A stretch of DNA of 64,000 nucleotides from Fen-1298 sp050015675 (GCA_050015675.1 JBEKAY010000007.1:38532-102531), one strand, 5' to 3'; counted from the first letter of the stretch, positions 8,512 to 17,882 are shown. Notes: generated from the letters alone by a model not told the origin. Numbers and translations: made by a program.

Positions 8512-10008
8512 ATGTATACACTCGGATTTGATATAGGTAGTTCATCAGTCAAAGTCTCAATTCTTAACGCTGATTCAGGTAAACTCGAAGCCAGTGCATT
8601 TTCTCCAAAAGCTGAAATGCCAATTACAGCCGTTAAGCCAGGCTGGGCAGAGCAAGACCCGAATATGTGGTGGGAGAATTTGAAAATTGCAACCGCAGAA
8701 GTTCTTTCAACCTCGCGTATCAAGAGCGATCAAATCATTGCCATCGGCATATCATACCAGATGCACGGCCTCGTTGTTGTCGATAAAAACAAGCAGGTGC
8801 TACGCCCTTCCATAATCTGGTGCGACAGCAGGGCTGTGGAAATCGGACGTGATGCATTCACTGCAATAGGCGCCGAAAAATGTTTAGGGTCCCTCATGAA
8901 CTCTCCAGGCAACTTCACCGCATCCAAACTTCGGTGGGTGAAAATGAGTGAACCGAAAATTTTCGAAAAGATCGATAAGTTTATGCTTCCAGGCGATTAC
9001 ATTGCAATGCGGCTGACCGGCGATGCTGTGACGACACTTTCCGGTTTGTCAGAAGGAATACTCTGGGACTTCAAAGCCAACTCACCTGCCCAATTTTTAC
9101 TTGATCATTACGGAATCAGCAAAGATATGATTCCTCCAATCGTCCCAACATTTGGAGAGCAAGGCCGTCTGACCGAAAGTGCCGCAAAAGAGTTTGGCTT
9201 AGCAAAAGGAACTCCGGTCTCCTATCGCGCCGGCGACCAGCCGAATAATGCACTCTCGTTAAATGTAATGGAGCCAGGCGAAATTGCAGCAACTGCTGGA
9301 ACATCCGGTGTTGTGTATGGTGTAAGTGATACACTTAAATACGATCCGGCATCCCGTGTTAACTCATTTGCTCATGTTAATCACAAAGCTGATGCACGTC
9401 GTATCGGAGTGCTACTTTGTATCAACGGAACCGGAATAGCAAACAGCTGGATGCGGCGCATGACGGGCCAGCAATCTGTAGGTTACGCTCAGTTAGATGC
9501 GCTTGCATCAAATACACCTGTTGGAGCCGACGGAATCATCTGTCTTCCATTCGGTAATGGCGCTGAGCGGATGCTTGAAAATCGCGATACTGGTGCTCAC
9601 CTGCTCAACCTCCAGTTCAATACACATTCGCAGGCTCACCTCACTCGTTCCGTCCATGAAGGGATTGCGTTTTCATTCAACTATGGTTTAAATATTATGC
9701 ATGAGATGGATATGAAGCCAAAAGTTATGCGTGCTGGTCAAGCAAATCTATTCCTCGGGCCGATTTTCCGTGAGACACTTGCACAGATTGCTGGTGTCAC
9801 TATTGAGCTCTATAATACGGACGGCTCGCAGGGTGCTGCACGCGGTGCAGGATTAGGTGTGAAGCATTACAAATCACGTGAAGAAATGTTCAAAGGTCTT
9901 GAACGTTTGAAAGTTATTGAGCCGAAAAGTGCGAATGCAGCTAAATACACCGAGTTGTACGAAAAATGGGCTTCTGCACTCAACCGGATTCTCCAAACAA
10001 AAAGCTAA
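8512..10008 (+). CDS. xylB: Xylulokinase
   Basis: FGGY-family kinase of 498 residues phosphorylating D-xylulose to xylulose 5-phosphate (EC 2.7.1.17). Visible features: the phosphate loop GFDIGSSSVKVS at the N-terminus, ISYQMHGLVVVD (typical of XylB and distinguishing it from glycerol kinase), SIIWCDSRA, the catalytic-base region SYRAGDQPNNAL, and ATAGTSGVVYG. It acts with xylose isomerase at 12193-13509. Unusually the two are separated by the LacI gene and lie in the order galM-xylB-lacI-xylA. A strong hairpin lies about 100 bp after the stop. Confidence 0.95.
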   Translation: MYTLGFDIGSSSVKVSILNADSGKLEASAFSPKAEMPITAVKPGWAEQDPNMWWENLKIATAEVLSTSRIKSDQIIAIGISYQMHGLVVVDKNKQVLRPSIIWCDSRAVEIGRDAFTAIGAEKCLGSLMNSPGNFTASKLRWVKMSEPKIFEKIDKFMLPGDYIAMRLTGDAVTTLSGLSEGILWDFKANSPAQFLLDHYGISKDMIPPIVPTFGEQGRLTESAAKEFGLAKGTPVSYRAGDQPNNALSLNVMEPGEIAATAGTSGVVYGVSDTLKYDPASRVNSFAHVNHKADARRIGVLLCINGTGIANSWMRRMTGQQSVGYAQLDALASNTPVGADGIICLPFGNGAERMLENRDTGAHLLNLQFNTHSQAHLTRSVHEGIAFSFNYGLNIMHEMDMKPKVMRAGQANLFLGPIFRETLAQIAGVTIELYNTDGSQGAARGAGLGVKHYKSREEMFKGLERLKVIEPKSANAAKYTELYEKWASALNRILQTKS

Positions 10009-10636
10009 ACACTCTACGGAATATCGATTTGCAGTTGTACCATTCTCAGGTGACCGTCACCGTTTCAAGCAAGTGTATAGAAGGTGAGGTCACCTCTTTA
10101 TATATAAGTACGCAAGCCTGCATGACTGCATCATGCAGGCTTGCTGTATGTGCGGCGGACAGGTGAAGATGTGATTCGGCGCCAAAGGTCGCTTACGCTC
10201 CAAAGCTTCAGCGATGGAGCGCGCGTAAGCATCTGACCCAAATTTATCAAGCAATCCTTTTGTCTGGAAAACGTACGAGTACAATCTTTCCATGCCCTGA
10301 GACGAATGACTGAGATTGCTATGTGATGTCATGGCTTTGTCTGTTTAGTGATCGCCGTTTCGTGCGACAGAAAAAACAAATGGATGGCTTGTTCATCTGA
10401 TCAGAGGCAGAAGCAAACTCCCACACATTATGAACTATCGAATAATTGAGGCAATGCGAAAATCTTGATTCTGGATTTCTTTGGTGCTTTCATTTTCTTT
10501 TCTCCCTAATATTTTTCCGGAAATATCTACCACTATTTTTATTGATTCTTCTGGGAATAAAGGGTATTATTAATTGATAATAGTAATCATACCGTTTCAA
10601 TTTAGCATTTTTCTAGAGAGGGGGCAGGAATAACTA
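10009..10636. other. Non-coding stretch with several palindromes between xylB and the LacI gene
   Basis: No gene is recognised. It holds two short palindromes with GGTGA/TCACC arms (GGTGAC-C-GTCACC at 10049-10061 and AGGTGA-GG-TCACCT at 10082-10095), a perfect 13-bp hairpin at 10112-10144, and an imperfect hairpin with GCTTACGC/GCGTAAGC ends at 10191-10230. Near the LacI gene an AT-rich near-palindrome TATTATTAATTGATAATA lies at 10565-10582 and could be part of the regulator's own promoter. An 80-codon open frame on the minus strand here has no recognisable similarity. Confidence 0.45.
10112..10144. terminator. Perfect 13-bp hairpin after xylB
   Basis: GCAAGCCTGCATG at 10112-10124 and its exact complement at 10132-10144 flank a 7-base loop. 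There is no T run on either side, so it is not a classical rho-independent terminator, but its position about 100 bp past the xylB stop suits transcript ending or 3'-end protection. Confidence 0.5.
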
Positions 10637-11668
10637 ATGAAAAAATTAACAATTGTTGATGTTGCTAATAAAGCGGGGGTTTCAAAGGGAACCGTTTCTG
10701 CTGTCATCAATGCCAAAAACACAGTCGAGCCTAGTACGAGAGATCATATATTAGAAGTGATGAAAAAATTAAACTTTCGTCCCAAAGGCGTTGCGAGGAA
10801 TTTGAAAAATGGTTTTCAAGATAAGAGCATTGGAATCATTATCAAGGATTTGAATTATCCATTTTATACTTCAGTCGCTACTGGTGCAAAGGAGTATGCA
10901 AGCAGCAAAGGGTATTCTGTGATCATTACGAGTTCAGATGATGATCATAAATGCGAAAAGAAATTTTCTCATCTTTTTTCTGCAAAAGATATCAAAGGCA
11001 CGATTATGGCTCCGACAGTAGAAGGGGCGGCGGAAATCGACCATCTATTTAAGTTGAAAATGATTAATTACCCTTTTGTTTTATTGGAGGCAGTAAAAGG
11101 AATACAGGCGAACGTTGTTGCAATAGATAATATAAAGGCAATTAAGATGGCAGTTAAATATTTAATTGATAGTGGCCATAAAAAAATTGTACATTTTGCA
11201 GGTCCTCCACAATCCTCGCATACCCAAGAGCGGATTGAAGGTTTTCGACATGCGTTTAGTGAGAGCACGCTGGTCTTTTGCGATGATATGATTGTGTCTG
11301 TTGGTTCTCGTTATGATGAAAGTTTCAATAAAACCATAGATTATTTTAAAAATAAAAAACGTGAAGATTATCCGACTGCTATTGTTTGTTTCAATGATCA
11401 ACAGGCTCTTGCAGTTATGATAGCTCTTAAAGAGTTAGACATCCGCGTGCCTGATGATATATCTATTGTTGGCAATGATGATATTTATTATGCCAAAATA
11501 TATCCGGTCCCATTGACAACAATACGAGCGCCTCAGTATGAAATAGGCAGAAGGGCGGCAGAAATTTTAATACGGAACATTGAATCCTCAACGATACTTC
11601 CAACCGAACAAGTTGTTTTAGAGACTGAATTTATTATCAGGGATTCGACTAGAGTGTTGAATACTTGA
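10637..11668 (+). CDS. LacI-family transcriptional regulator
   Basis: 343 residues: an N-terminal LacI helix-turn-helix (TIVDVANKAGVSKGTVSAVI) with the hinge LNFRPKGVARNLK, then a periplasmic-binding-protein-like effector domain (SIGIIIKDLNYPFYT, GTIMAPTVEG, VGNDDIYYAKIYPVPLTTI). These proteins bind palindromic operators and release them on binding a sugar. Its position between xylB and xylA suggests a xylose or xylo-oligosaccharide effector; this is inference. A candidate target is the palindrome inside the xylA promoter at 12032-12047, although that lacks the central CG usual for LacI operators. Confidence 0.92.
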   Translation: MKKLTIVDVANKAGVSKGTVSAVINAKNTVEPSTRDHILEVMKKLNFRPKGVARNLKNGFQDKSIGIIIKDLNYPFYTSVATGAKEYASSKGYSVIITSSDDDHKCEKKFSHLFSAKDIKGTIMAPTVEGAAEIDHLFKLKMINYPFVLLEAVKGIQANVVAIDNIKAIKMAVKYLIDSGHKKIVHFAGPPQSSHTQERIEGFRHAFSESTLVFCDDMIVSVGSRYDESFNKTIDYFKNKKREDYPTAIVCFNDQQALAVMIALKELDIRVPDDISIVGNDDIYYAKIYPVPLTTIRAPQYEIGRRAAEILIRNIESSTILPTEQVVLETEFIIRDSTRVLNT

Positions 11669-12021
11669 GATTCGTATTGTGCCGGTTACACCTACAATCA
11701 ATCCGCTATCCATTGTAAGTGGGGTATTTGACATTACCACTCAAAAGATCTTATGGGTCAAATGGGGAACCAAATTAATTTGATGAGTGGTTTGCTGACT
11801 TTTATCGGTATACTGACTGTGGGCATCTCAACAAGGATGGAAATTAGAGGCTTAATAGAGGAATCGGAGAGGTTCTGATAAGAATATAAGGCATGTGAGA
11901 TAATGGTTCGTATGGGTAGCATTCTCATAACGCGTTGTTAATAAATTTGAGGATTCTTGCCTTTTATCGATTATCTTCATTATGCAACCATATCGTAGAA
12001 TTGAAATCTTAAAATTCTTTC
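11669..12021. other. Non-coding stretch between the LacI gene and xylA promoter
   Basis: No gene or RNA is recognised. Two short open stretches (about 11690-11775 and 11785-11880) look superficially protein-like in different frames but match no family I know. The xylA promoter begins at its right end. Confidence 0.35.
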
Positions 12022-12050
12022 TTGACATGGAGTACAAATATTTGTACAAT
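12022..12050 (+). promoter_or_regulatory. xylA promoter with overlapping palindromic operator
   Basis: A consensus -35 box TTGACA (12022-12027) is followed after exactly 17 bases by TACAAT (12045-12050), a good -10 box. Between them, overlapping the -10, is a perfect 16-bp palindrome GTACAAATATTTGTAC (12032-12047). A repressor bound there would block RNA polymerase; the adjacent LacI-family protein is the obvious candidate. The xylA start codon lies 142 bases further on, leaving a long 5' leader. Confidence 0.7.
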
Positions 12051-12192
12051 TAAAACGGTTCAATAATAATTTGAACTCATAAACTACGATAAAGCATTCT
12101 CGCAGAAATCAATGCAAAAGTGAATTATGTACTTTTCGAATGTAACTACATTAAAAAAATAATCAAATCAATAGATAGAAGGAATAAATATA

Positions 12193-13509
12193 ATGAACAA
12201 ATATTTCCCAAAAGTCGAGAAGCCAATATCTTACGAAGGTAAGGATTCAAAGAATCCTCTGGCTTTTAAGTACTATAACAAAAACCAAAAAGTTGGCAAC
12301 AAAACGATGGCAGAACATCTTCGTTTTTCAGTTGCATTCTGGCATACAATGATGGGCAACGGTTCTGATATGTTCGGAGGCCCAAGTTTTGAAAGAGAAT
12401 GGCGGAAATCTTCAGATCCGATGCAACGAGCGAAAGATACATTAGAAGCAAATTTTGAGTTCTTACAAAAGTGCGGTATAGATTATTACTGCTTCCATGA
12501 TCGAGATATCGCGCCTGAAGGTGAGACTTTTACTCAGACGTGCAAGAATTTGGAGGCCATGGTTGAGGTGGCAAAGAAGCTTCAAAAAGAAACCGGCGTG
12601 AAATTGTTATGGGGTACTGCAAATTTATTCAGCAACGCAATTTATTCACAAGGTGCCGGATCAAGTCCTAATGCACACGTGATGGCCACTGCAATAGCAC
12701 AAGTGAAAAATGCAATCGATGCAACAAAAGAACTCGGCGGCGAAAATTATGTATTCTGGGGCGGACGCGAAGGGTACGAAACATTGATAAATACAGATTT
12801 GAAAAAAGAAGCAGAGAAGATGGCTCGATTCTTCCATATGGCTGTAGATTATAAAAAGAAGCTCGGTTTTAAATGCCAATTTCTTATTGAACCCAAACCG
12901 TGCGAGCCAACAAAGCATCAATATGATGCAGATGCAGCAACGACATTAAACTTCTTGAGAGAATTTGATTTATTCGATGACTTCAAATTGAATATCGAAG
13001 CAAACCATGGTACTCTGGCTGGCAGTACATTCGAACATGAACTTGCTGTTGCTTCAGCTGCGGGAAAGTTAGGAAGTGTCGATGCAAACAGAGGCGATCT
13101 GCTGCTTGGCTGGGATACAGATCAGTTCCCAACCGACATCTACAGCACAACAATGGCGATGTTAGTTATATTAAATCAAAACGGCCTTGGTACTGGTGGA
13201 TTGAATTTTGATGCAAAAGTACGTCGCGGTTCAAATGATCCTATAGATCTTTTCTATGCACATATCGGTGGAATGGATGCATTTGCAAAAGGCCTCTTAG
13301 TTGCTCATCAAATGATCCAAGATAAAGCATTAAGCAAATTCATCGAAGAAAGATACAGCAGCCACAATTCTGGCATAGGTCAACAGATTATGTCTGGCAA
13401 GATTAGCATGGAAGAAGTAGATAAATGGGTTCGTAACGAAAAGAATCCAGTTCTACAAAGTGCTCGACAGGAAATGCTAGAGAATATTATTAATTCATAT
13501 ATTTTCTAA
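12193..13509 (+). CDS. xylA: Xylose isomerase
   Basis: Converts D-xylose to D-xylulose (EC 5.3.1.5) in the cytoplasm. At 438 residues it is a class II xylose isomerase. Catalytic His102 lies in YYCFHDRD, and the metal-binding residues are in FLIEPKPCEPTKHQ (Glu233), NIEANHGTLAG (Glu269, His272) and GWDTDQFPTD; YVFWGGREGYE is also typical. An AAGGA site precedes the ATG. It has its own promoter at 12022-12050 and ends at a strong hairpin at 13517-13547, so it is probably mostly a single-gene transcript, with the GH10 gene beginning 163 bp later. Confidence 0.97.
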   Translation: MNKYFPKVEKPISYEGKDSKNPLAFKYYNKNQKVGNKTMAEHLRFSVAFWHTMMGNGSDMFGGPSFEREWRKSSDPMQRAKDTLEANFEFLQKCGIDYYCFHDRDIAPEGETFTQTCKNLEAMVEVAKKLQKETGVKLLWGTANLFSNAIYSQGAGSSPNAHVMATAIAQVKNAIDATKELGGENYVFWGGREGYETLINTDLKKEAEKMARFFHMAVDYKKKLGFKCQFLIEPKPCEPTKHQYDADAATTLNFLREFDLFDDFKLNIEANHGTLAGSTFEHELAVASAAGKLGSVDANRGDLLLGWDTDQFPTDIYSTTMAMLVILNQNGLGTGGLNFDAKVRRGSNDPIDLFYAHIGGMDAFAKGLLVAHQMIQDKALSKFIEERYSSHNSGIGQQIMSGKISMEEVDKWVRNEKNPVLQSARQEMLENIINSYIF

Positions 13510-13516
13510 ATGGTGA

Positions 13517-13547
13517 GAGAGCGGAATCCCAAAAGGATTCCGCTCTC
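13517..13547 (+). terminator. Hairpin after xylA
   Basis: A perfect 13-bp stem (GAGAGCGGAATCC at 13517-13529, complement at 13535-13547) with loop CAAAA lies eight bases after the xylA stop. It is followed only by ATTGTATAAAA, a weak T tract, so it may be a leaky terminator or a 3'-stabilising structure. Confidence 0.7.
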
Positions 13548-13672
13548 ATTGTATAAAACAACACCAAAGTCTGATCGTTCAATCGCAGAAAATCATAGAT
13601 AGAACAAAATGAAAAACTTCAATAGGCAAATGTGCTTATTCTTTACTTTAAAAGCTAAGTAGGTTCGTTATT

Positions 13673-14749
13673 ATGATCGGTGATAAATATGATGACCAAC
13701 CTGCGTTGAAGGATATATTTAAAGACGACTTCTATATTGGTGTTGCCCTCAGTCTGAATCAGATTTCCGGCAAAGAGCCAGATGCCATTGCCCTTGTGGA
13801 AAAGCACTTCAATAGCATCACTCCGGAAAATATTCTAAAATGGGAAGAGGTTCATCCAGAACTGAATAGATACAATTTCGAAGCAGCAGACCGTTATGTG
13901 GCTTTTGGTGAAAAGCACAAAATGCACATAATCGGTCACACTCTCGTCTGGTTCCATCAGACGCCGGACTGGGTGTTCCAGGACGAGTTGGGCAAACCTA
14001 TAACCCGTGAAGCGTTGCTTGAACGAATGAAAGATCACATCTTCACCGTGATGGGGCGCTACAAGGGTCGAATCCACGGCTGGGATGTTGTCAACGAAGC
14101 AATCATGGCGGACGGGGGATTCCGAAAGTGCAAATGGCTTGAAATTATCGGCGAAGACTATTTACTCAAGGCTTTTGAATACGCCCGTCAAGCCGACCCC
14201 AACGCTCAACTCTATTATAATGAGTATGATTTTGAGGAGCGACCCAAATGCGAAGCTGTCATTCGGCTTATTCAAAATCTGCAGTTAAAAGGCGTCCGCA
14301 TAGATGGCATTGGTATACAGGGACACTGGTTCTTAGACTGGCCAAGTATCGAGGAAGTTGAAACCTACATTCTGGCTCTTTCCAAATTAGGCGTAAAGCT
14401 GATGGTTACGGAAATGGACATAAGCGTGCTTCCTTTTTATCCCGTTGATTCCAAAGCTGTGGACATCTCCTCCTTCGATGCCGAATGGCAGGAGAAGAAC
14501 AATCCGTATCGCGATGTTCTACCGGATTCCGCTCAAAAAGATCTGGCAAAGCGATATGCTGAATTATTTTCGCTATTTCGTAAGCACCGAGACAAGTTCA
14601 GCCGGGTTACACTTTGGGCTGTGCACGACGGCCAATCTTGGCGTAGTTACCTGCCCATAAAAGGAAGGAAGGATTATCCCATGTTGTTTGACCGTCACTG
14701 TAAACCGAAGCCAGCTTTGAATGCAGTCATTAAAATAGTTCAAGATTAA
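13673..14749 (+). CDS. Cytoplasmic GH10 endo-xylanase
   Basis: Glycoside hydrolase family 10, 358 residues, hydrolysing beta-1,4-xylosidic bonds. The acid/base Glu142 is in GWDVVNEAI and the nucleophile Glu247 in LMVTEMDIS; GHTLVWFHQTPDW and NSITPENILKWEEVHP are also typical. It has no signal peptide and no sorting domain, so it probably acts inside the cell on imported xylo-oligosaccharides, as the intracellular GH10 enzymes of Geobacillus do. It heads a run of genes (kinase, GH3, GH116) that likewise lack signal peptides. Confidence 0.93.
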   Translation: MIGDKYDDQPALKDIFKDDFYIGVALSLNQISGKEPDAIALVEKHFNSITPENILKWEEVHPELNRYNFEAADRYVAFGEKHKMHIIGHTLVWFHQTPDWVFQDELGKPITREALLERMKDHIFTVMGRYKGRIHGWDVVNEAIMADGGFRKCKWLEIIGEDYLLKAFEYARQADPNAQLYYNEYDFEERPKCEAVIRLIQNLQLKGVRIDGIGIQGHWFLDWPSIEEVETYILALSKLGVKLMVTEMDISVLPFYPVDSKAVDISSFDAEWQEKNNPYRDVLPDSAQKDLAKRYAELFSLFRKHRDKFSRVTLWAVHDGQSWRSYLPIKGRKDYPMLFDRHCKPKPALNAVIKIVQD

Positions 14750-14785
14750 AATCGTTGAAGTATAAACTGTAAGTTAAATAACTTG

Positions 14786-16030
14786 ATGGAAGAATATCAT
14801 AAGGAACTTAGTGTGGAAAATAATAAAGATATCGAAATAATAGCTGCGGGGCATACTTGCCTTGATTTAATACCTGCTTTTACAATTGATGGTAAAGTAG
14901 ATAAGCTTACAGATGTCCTTGTACCCGGTAAAATGATTAATATGGGTGAATGCGTCGTTGTTGGTGGTGGCCCTGTTACAAATGCCGGCGTATCCATCAG
15001 ACGGCTCGGCGTAAAAACCGAATTAATCGGAAAAGTCGGTATGGATGATTTTGGAAGACAGATCCTTGATTGGTATGAAAAAAATGAAGGTCATTTTCAA
15101 GGAATTAAATCTGTTAAAGGCGAATCAACTTCATACACAATTGCGATTTGCATACCTGGAATAGACAGGTTCTATTTACATCATTGCGGTGCGAATGACA
15201 CATTTGGTTATGAAGACATGAATTTTGACCTTGTGAAGCGTTCTAAATTAATGCTTTTTGGATATCCGCCTTGGATGAGCAAGCTGTATGAGAACACGGG
15301 CAAAGAATTAACAAAAATTCTTAAGAAGACAAAAGAACTGGGAACAACAACTGCACTTGACCTTTCACTTCCCGATGTTAATAGCCGTGCCGGCCAGGTT
15401 AACTGGAAGGAAATTTTAAAGGACTGGATTCCACTGTCGGATATTATGGTGCCAAGCGCAGAAGAGATTTTGTATTTCCTCCATAAAGAAAAGTTTCTCG
15501 AGAAAAAAGCCAAGCTTGGCCCAAAAGAAACAGTACTCGATCATATGACAGAAAAAGAAGTTTCCGATCTGGGAAGTGATATGCTAAAGATGGGTACTGC
15601 AATAGCGATGGTTAAATGCGGTAACAGAGGACTCTATGTACGCACTGCCGGTAAGGATCGCCTATCAAAGCTCGGTGAAGCGGGTTGTTCTAATCTTGAT
15701 AACTGGGCAAATAGAGAACTTTGGTTCCACGTTTATGAGGAAGAGAAATTTGTAGGCGCTTTAGGTTCAGGCGATTCTGCAATTGCAGGGTTCCTCTCCG
15801 CTTTTGTCAAAGGAAATTCGATTGAAAATTGTCTCCGATACGCGAATGCTGCAGGAAGTATGAACGTTACAGTTCCCGATGGGCTTTCCTGGAATAAAGG
15901 ATTCGACGATTTAACAAAACGTATTAAAGCTGGATGGAAAACAAAAGAGGTAAAAATTAATGAGGCTGGCTGGAAGAAAGAACATGAATTCTGGGTCGGA
16001 CCTAATAATAGCGGTAAATGGGAATCATAA
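14786..16030 (+). CDS. PfkB-family sugar kinase
   Basis: Ribokinase/PfkB-type kinase of 414 residues. Near the N-terminus GGGPVTNAGVSIRRLG and GKVGMDDFGRQI form the first PfkB signature; the second, normally DTxGAGD, is GALGSGDSAIAGF with catalytic Asp330. The substrate cannot be read from the sequence. 2-Keto-3-deoxygluconate, the product of UxuA in the same window, is one candidate because KDG kinases belong to this family, but the protein is longer than typical KdgK (about 310). The ATG at 14786 is preferred to a TTG directly before it. The following GH3 starts 22 bp after its stop. Confidence 0.75.
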   Translation: MEEYHKELSVENNKDIEIIAAGHTCLDLIPAFTIDGKVDKLTDVLVPGKMINMGECVVVGGGPVTNAGVSIRRLGVKTELIGKVGMDDFGRQILDWYEKNEGHFQGIKSVKGESTSYTIAICIPGIDRFYLHHCGANDTFGYEDMNFDLVKRSKLMLFGYPPWMSKLYENTGKELTKILKKTKELGTTTALDLSLPDVNSRAGQVNWKEILKDWIPLSDIMVPSAEEILYFLHKEKFLEKKAKLGPKETVLDHMTEKEVSDLGSDMLKMGTAIAMVKCGNRGLYVRTAGKDRLSKLGEAGCSNLDNWANRELWFHVYEEEKFVGALGSGDSAIAGFLSAFVKGNSIENCLRYANAAGSMNVTVPDGLSWNKGFDDLTKRIKAGWKTKEVKINEAGWKKEHEFWVGPNNSGKWES

Positions 16031-16052
16031 ACAAGAAAAACAGGAGATAAAA

Positions 16053-17882
16053 ATGGTAAAGAAGAACAATGCGAAAAGAGATGCATTTATATCAAAGTTA
16101 TTAGCAAAGATGACTTTGGAAGAAAAAGTCGGCCAGCTTTTAACGTTCACACGGCGTGGCGCGATGTTAACTCCGAGCACCATCGAACAGATCACAAGAT
16201 TGCATTGCGGTGGCCTTTGTCTTGAACCATACGCTGTCGAGACGTGCAAGAATCTTTACTGGGGCAATTCCCAGATCGATAAAAATTTTAAAAAGCCCGC
16301 CGACTATTTTACAATTGCAAATAACTATTTTGCAGGCAAATCTTTTGGCATTAGCATAACACCGGAAGATTATACGAAGGATTTGAATAAACTGCAGAAG
16401 CTGGCTATGGGCAGACGAGTTGGAATTCCTCTCCACATGACGATCGACTTCGAAGGTGATTTCAAGAATGATTATATGTCAGGTGGTATCAGACAGTTTC
16501 CGTCTCCGATGGGTATGGCGGCAATTGGCGATCCAAAGACGACATATCAAATCGGTTTGACAATTGCAAAGCAATTAAGCAATATCGGTGTTACACAAAT
16601 GTATTCGCCGGTGTGCGATGTAAATATCAATCCTAGAAATCCTGAGATAGGAATCAGATCTTTTAGTGACGATCCTGAGACTTGCGCGAAACACGTTGTT
16701 GCTATCATAAAAGGTTTCCAGGATGGTGGAATAGCGGCGACCGGAAAACACTTCCCCGGAAGAGGCGCTTCAGATACCGATGCTCATGATGTACTGGAAG
16801 TAATAAAAGCTGATAAGCAAAGGATGCAGGAAGTTGAATTATATCCATTCCAAGCCGCGATAGCAGCGGGAGTAAAAGCGATTATGACTGGGCATTCAAT
16901 TTACCCGGCATACGATGAAAAATATCCCACGACGTTATCGGAAAAAATTATTAAGGGACTTTTGAGAGAAGAGCTTGGATTTGATGGAGTCATAGTTACC
17001 GACGCGATCGGTATGGCCGCAATCCTCAAACAATGGCCGCTTCCACAAGCATGCGCTATGGCAATAAAAGTAGGATGTGATACGATACTTTTGAAAGCTG
17101 ACGATGAATCGCGATCGCAATGTTTCTTCGGAGTAAAGACGGCTGTTGAGAGTGGTGAAATTCCTGAAGAGAGACTCGAAGAAGCTGTAACACATCTTTT
17201 AAGAATGAAATATGATCAAGGTTTGTTTGAAACAGCCGGAAAGAAAGATCCTAAAAAAGCCCAGACATATGCGATGAGCCGGCCGGTTATTAATTTTTCA
17301 ATGGAAGTTGCTAAAAAAGCATTGATCGTCATGCGCGACGATAAAAAAATGCTGCCTTTGAATCCCAAGGAGAAGATGCTGGTTATCGAGCAGCGCATCC
17401 CGTATGAATTCTGTGGGAAAGATCCCTATATGCATCAGCATATGTTCTGCGAGGATATGGTGGAATATACGTCAAATTTGATTCTGGCTGATACAGACTT
17501 TGCTGCGCACGAAGATGAATTTGAAGAGTGCCTTGAACTTGCTAAACAGGTAGACACTGTTGTTATGACAAACTATTATGCCAGAATTGTAAAAACTGGT
17601 AATAACATGTTGCTTGTCAAGAAACTCAAAGAAATGGGTAAAAAAGTAGTTGTTGTGACAAATTACCCGTATGTCAATGGCACAACAAATGAAGCCGATG
17701 TTGTGGTCTGCAATTTCAGCGCAACACCCGATTCAATAAAGGCCGCAGTTGGAGTATTGTTTGGGAAAATCAAGCCTTCAAACAAAACCAAACTGCCAAT
17801 AAGCCTTGGTATTCAGAAAGAGGCTTCTGTAAAAAAACCGTTACCAAAGAAAAATACTTCGCTTGATTTGTCGTATTGTTAA
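16053..17882 (+). CDS. Cytoplasmic GH3 hydrolase of the NagZ type
   Basis: Glycoside hydrolase family 3, 609 residues from the ATG at 16053, which follows CAGGAG; an upstream in-frame start at 15960 would overlap the kinase gene and is rejected. It carries KHFPGRGASDTDAHD (Lys232 to His245), the Asp-His dyad motif of the NagZ subclass, whose general acid/base is a His, and the nucleophile Asp317 in GVIVTDAIGM. NagZ enzymes cleave N-acetylglucosaminides, yet some members of this subclass act on beta-glucosides or xylosides; the setting argues for xylo-oligosaccharides. It has no signal peptide. A C-terminal GH3 second domain is present (VVVTNYPYVNG). Confidence 0.8.
   Translation: MVKKNNAKRDAFISKLLAKMTLEEKVGQLLTFTRRGAMLTPSTIEQITRLHCGGLCLEPYAVETCKNLYWGNSQIDKNFKKPADYFTIANNYFAGKSFGISITPEDYTKDLNKLQKLAMGRRVGIPLHMTIDFEGDFKNDYMSGGIRQFPSPMGMAAIGDPKTTYQIGLTIAKQLSNIGVTQMYSPVCDVNINPRNPEIGIRSFSDDPETCAKHVVAIIKGFQDGGIAATGKHFPGRGASDTDAHDVLEVIKADKQRMQEVELYPFQAAIAAGVKAIMTGHSIYPAYDEKYPTTLSEKIIKGLLREELGFDGVIVTDAIGMAAILKQWPLPQACAMAIKVGCDTILLKADDESRSQCFFGVKTAVESGEIPEERLEEAVTHLLRMKYDQGLFETAGKKDPKKAQTYAMSRPVINFSMEVAKKALIVMRDDKKMLPLNPKEKMLVIEQRIPYEFCGKDPYMHQHMFCEDMVEYTSNLILADTDFAAHEDEFEECLELAKQVDTVVMTNYYARIVKTGNNMLLVKKLKEMGKKVVVVTNYPYVNGTTNEADVVVCNFSATPDSIKAAVGVLFGKIKPSNKTKLPISLGIQKEASVKKPLPKKNTSLDLSYC

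Noticed and set aside
10090..10332. 80-codon open frame on the minus strand after xylB
   Set aside because: It runs through palindromes and has no recognisable similarity or start signal.
14797..14997. Antisense open frames inside the sugar kinase, symporter, GH3 and other genes
   Set aside because: They lie opposite well-supported coding sequences and have no family resemblance; shadows of the real genes.
15960..16052. Upstream start for the NagZ-type GH3
   Set aside because: It would overlap the kinase gene and lacks a ribosome site; the ATG at 16053 follows CAGGAG.
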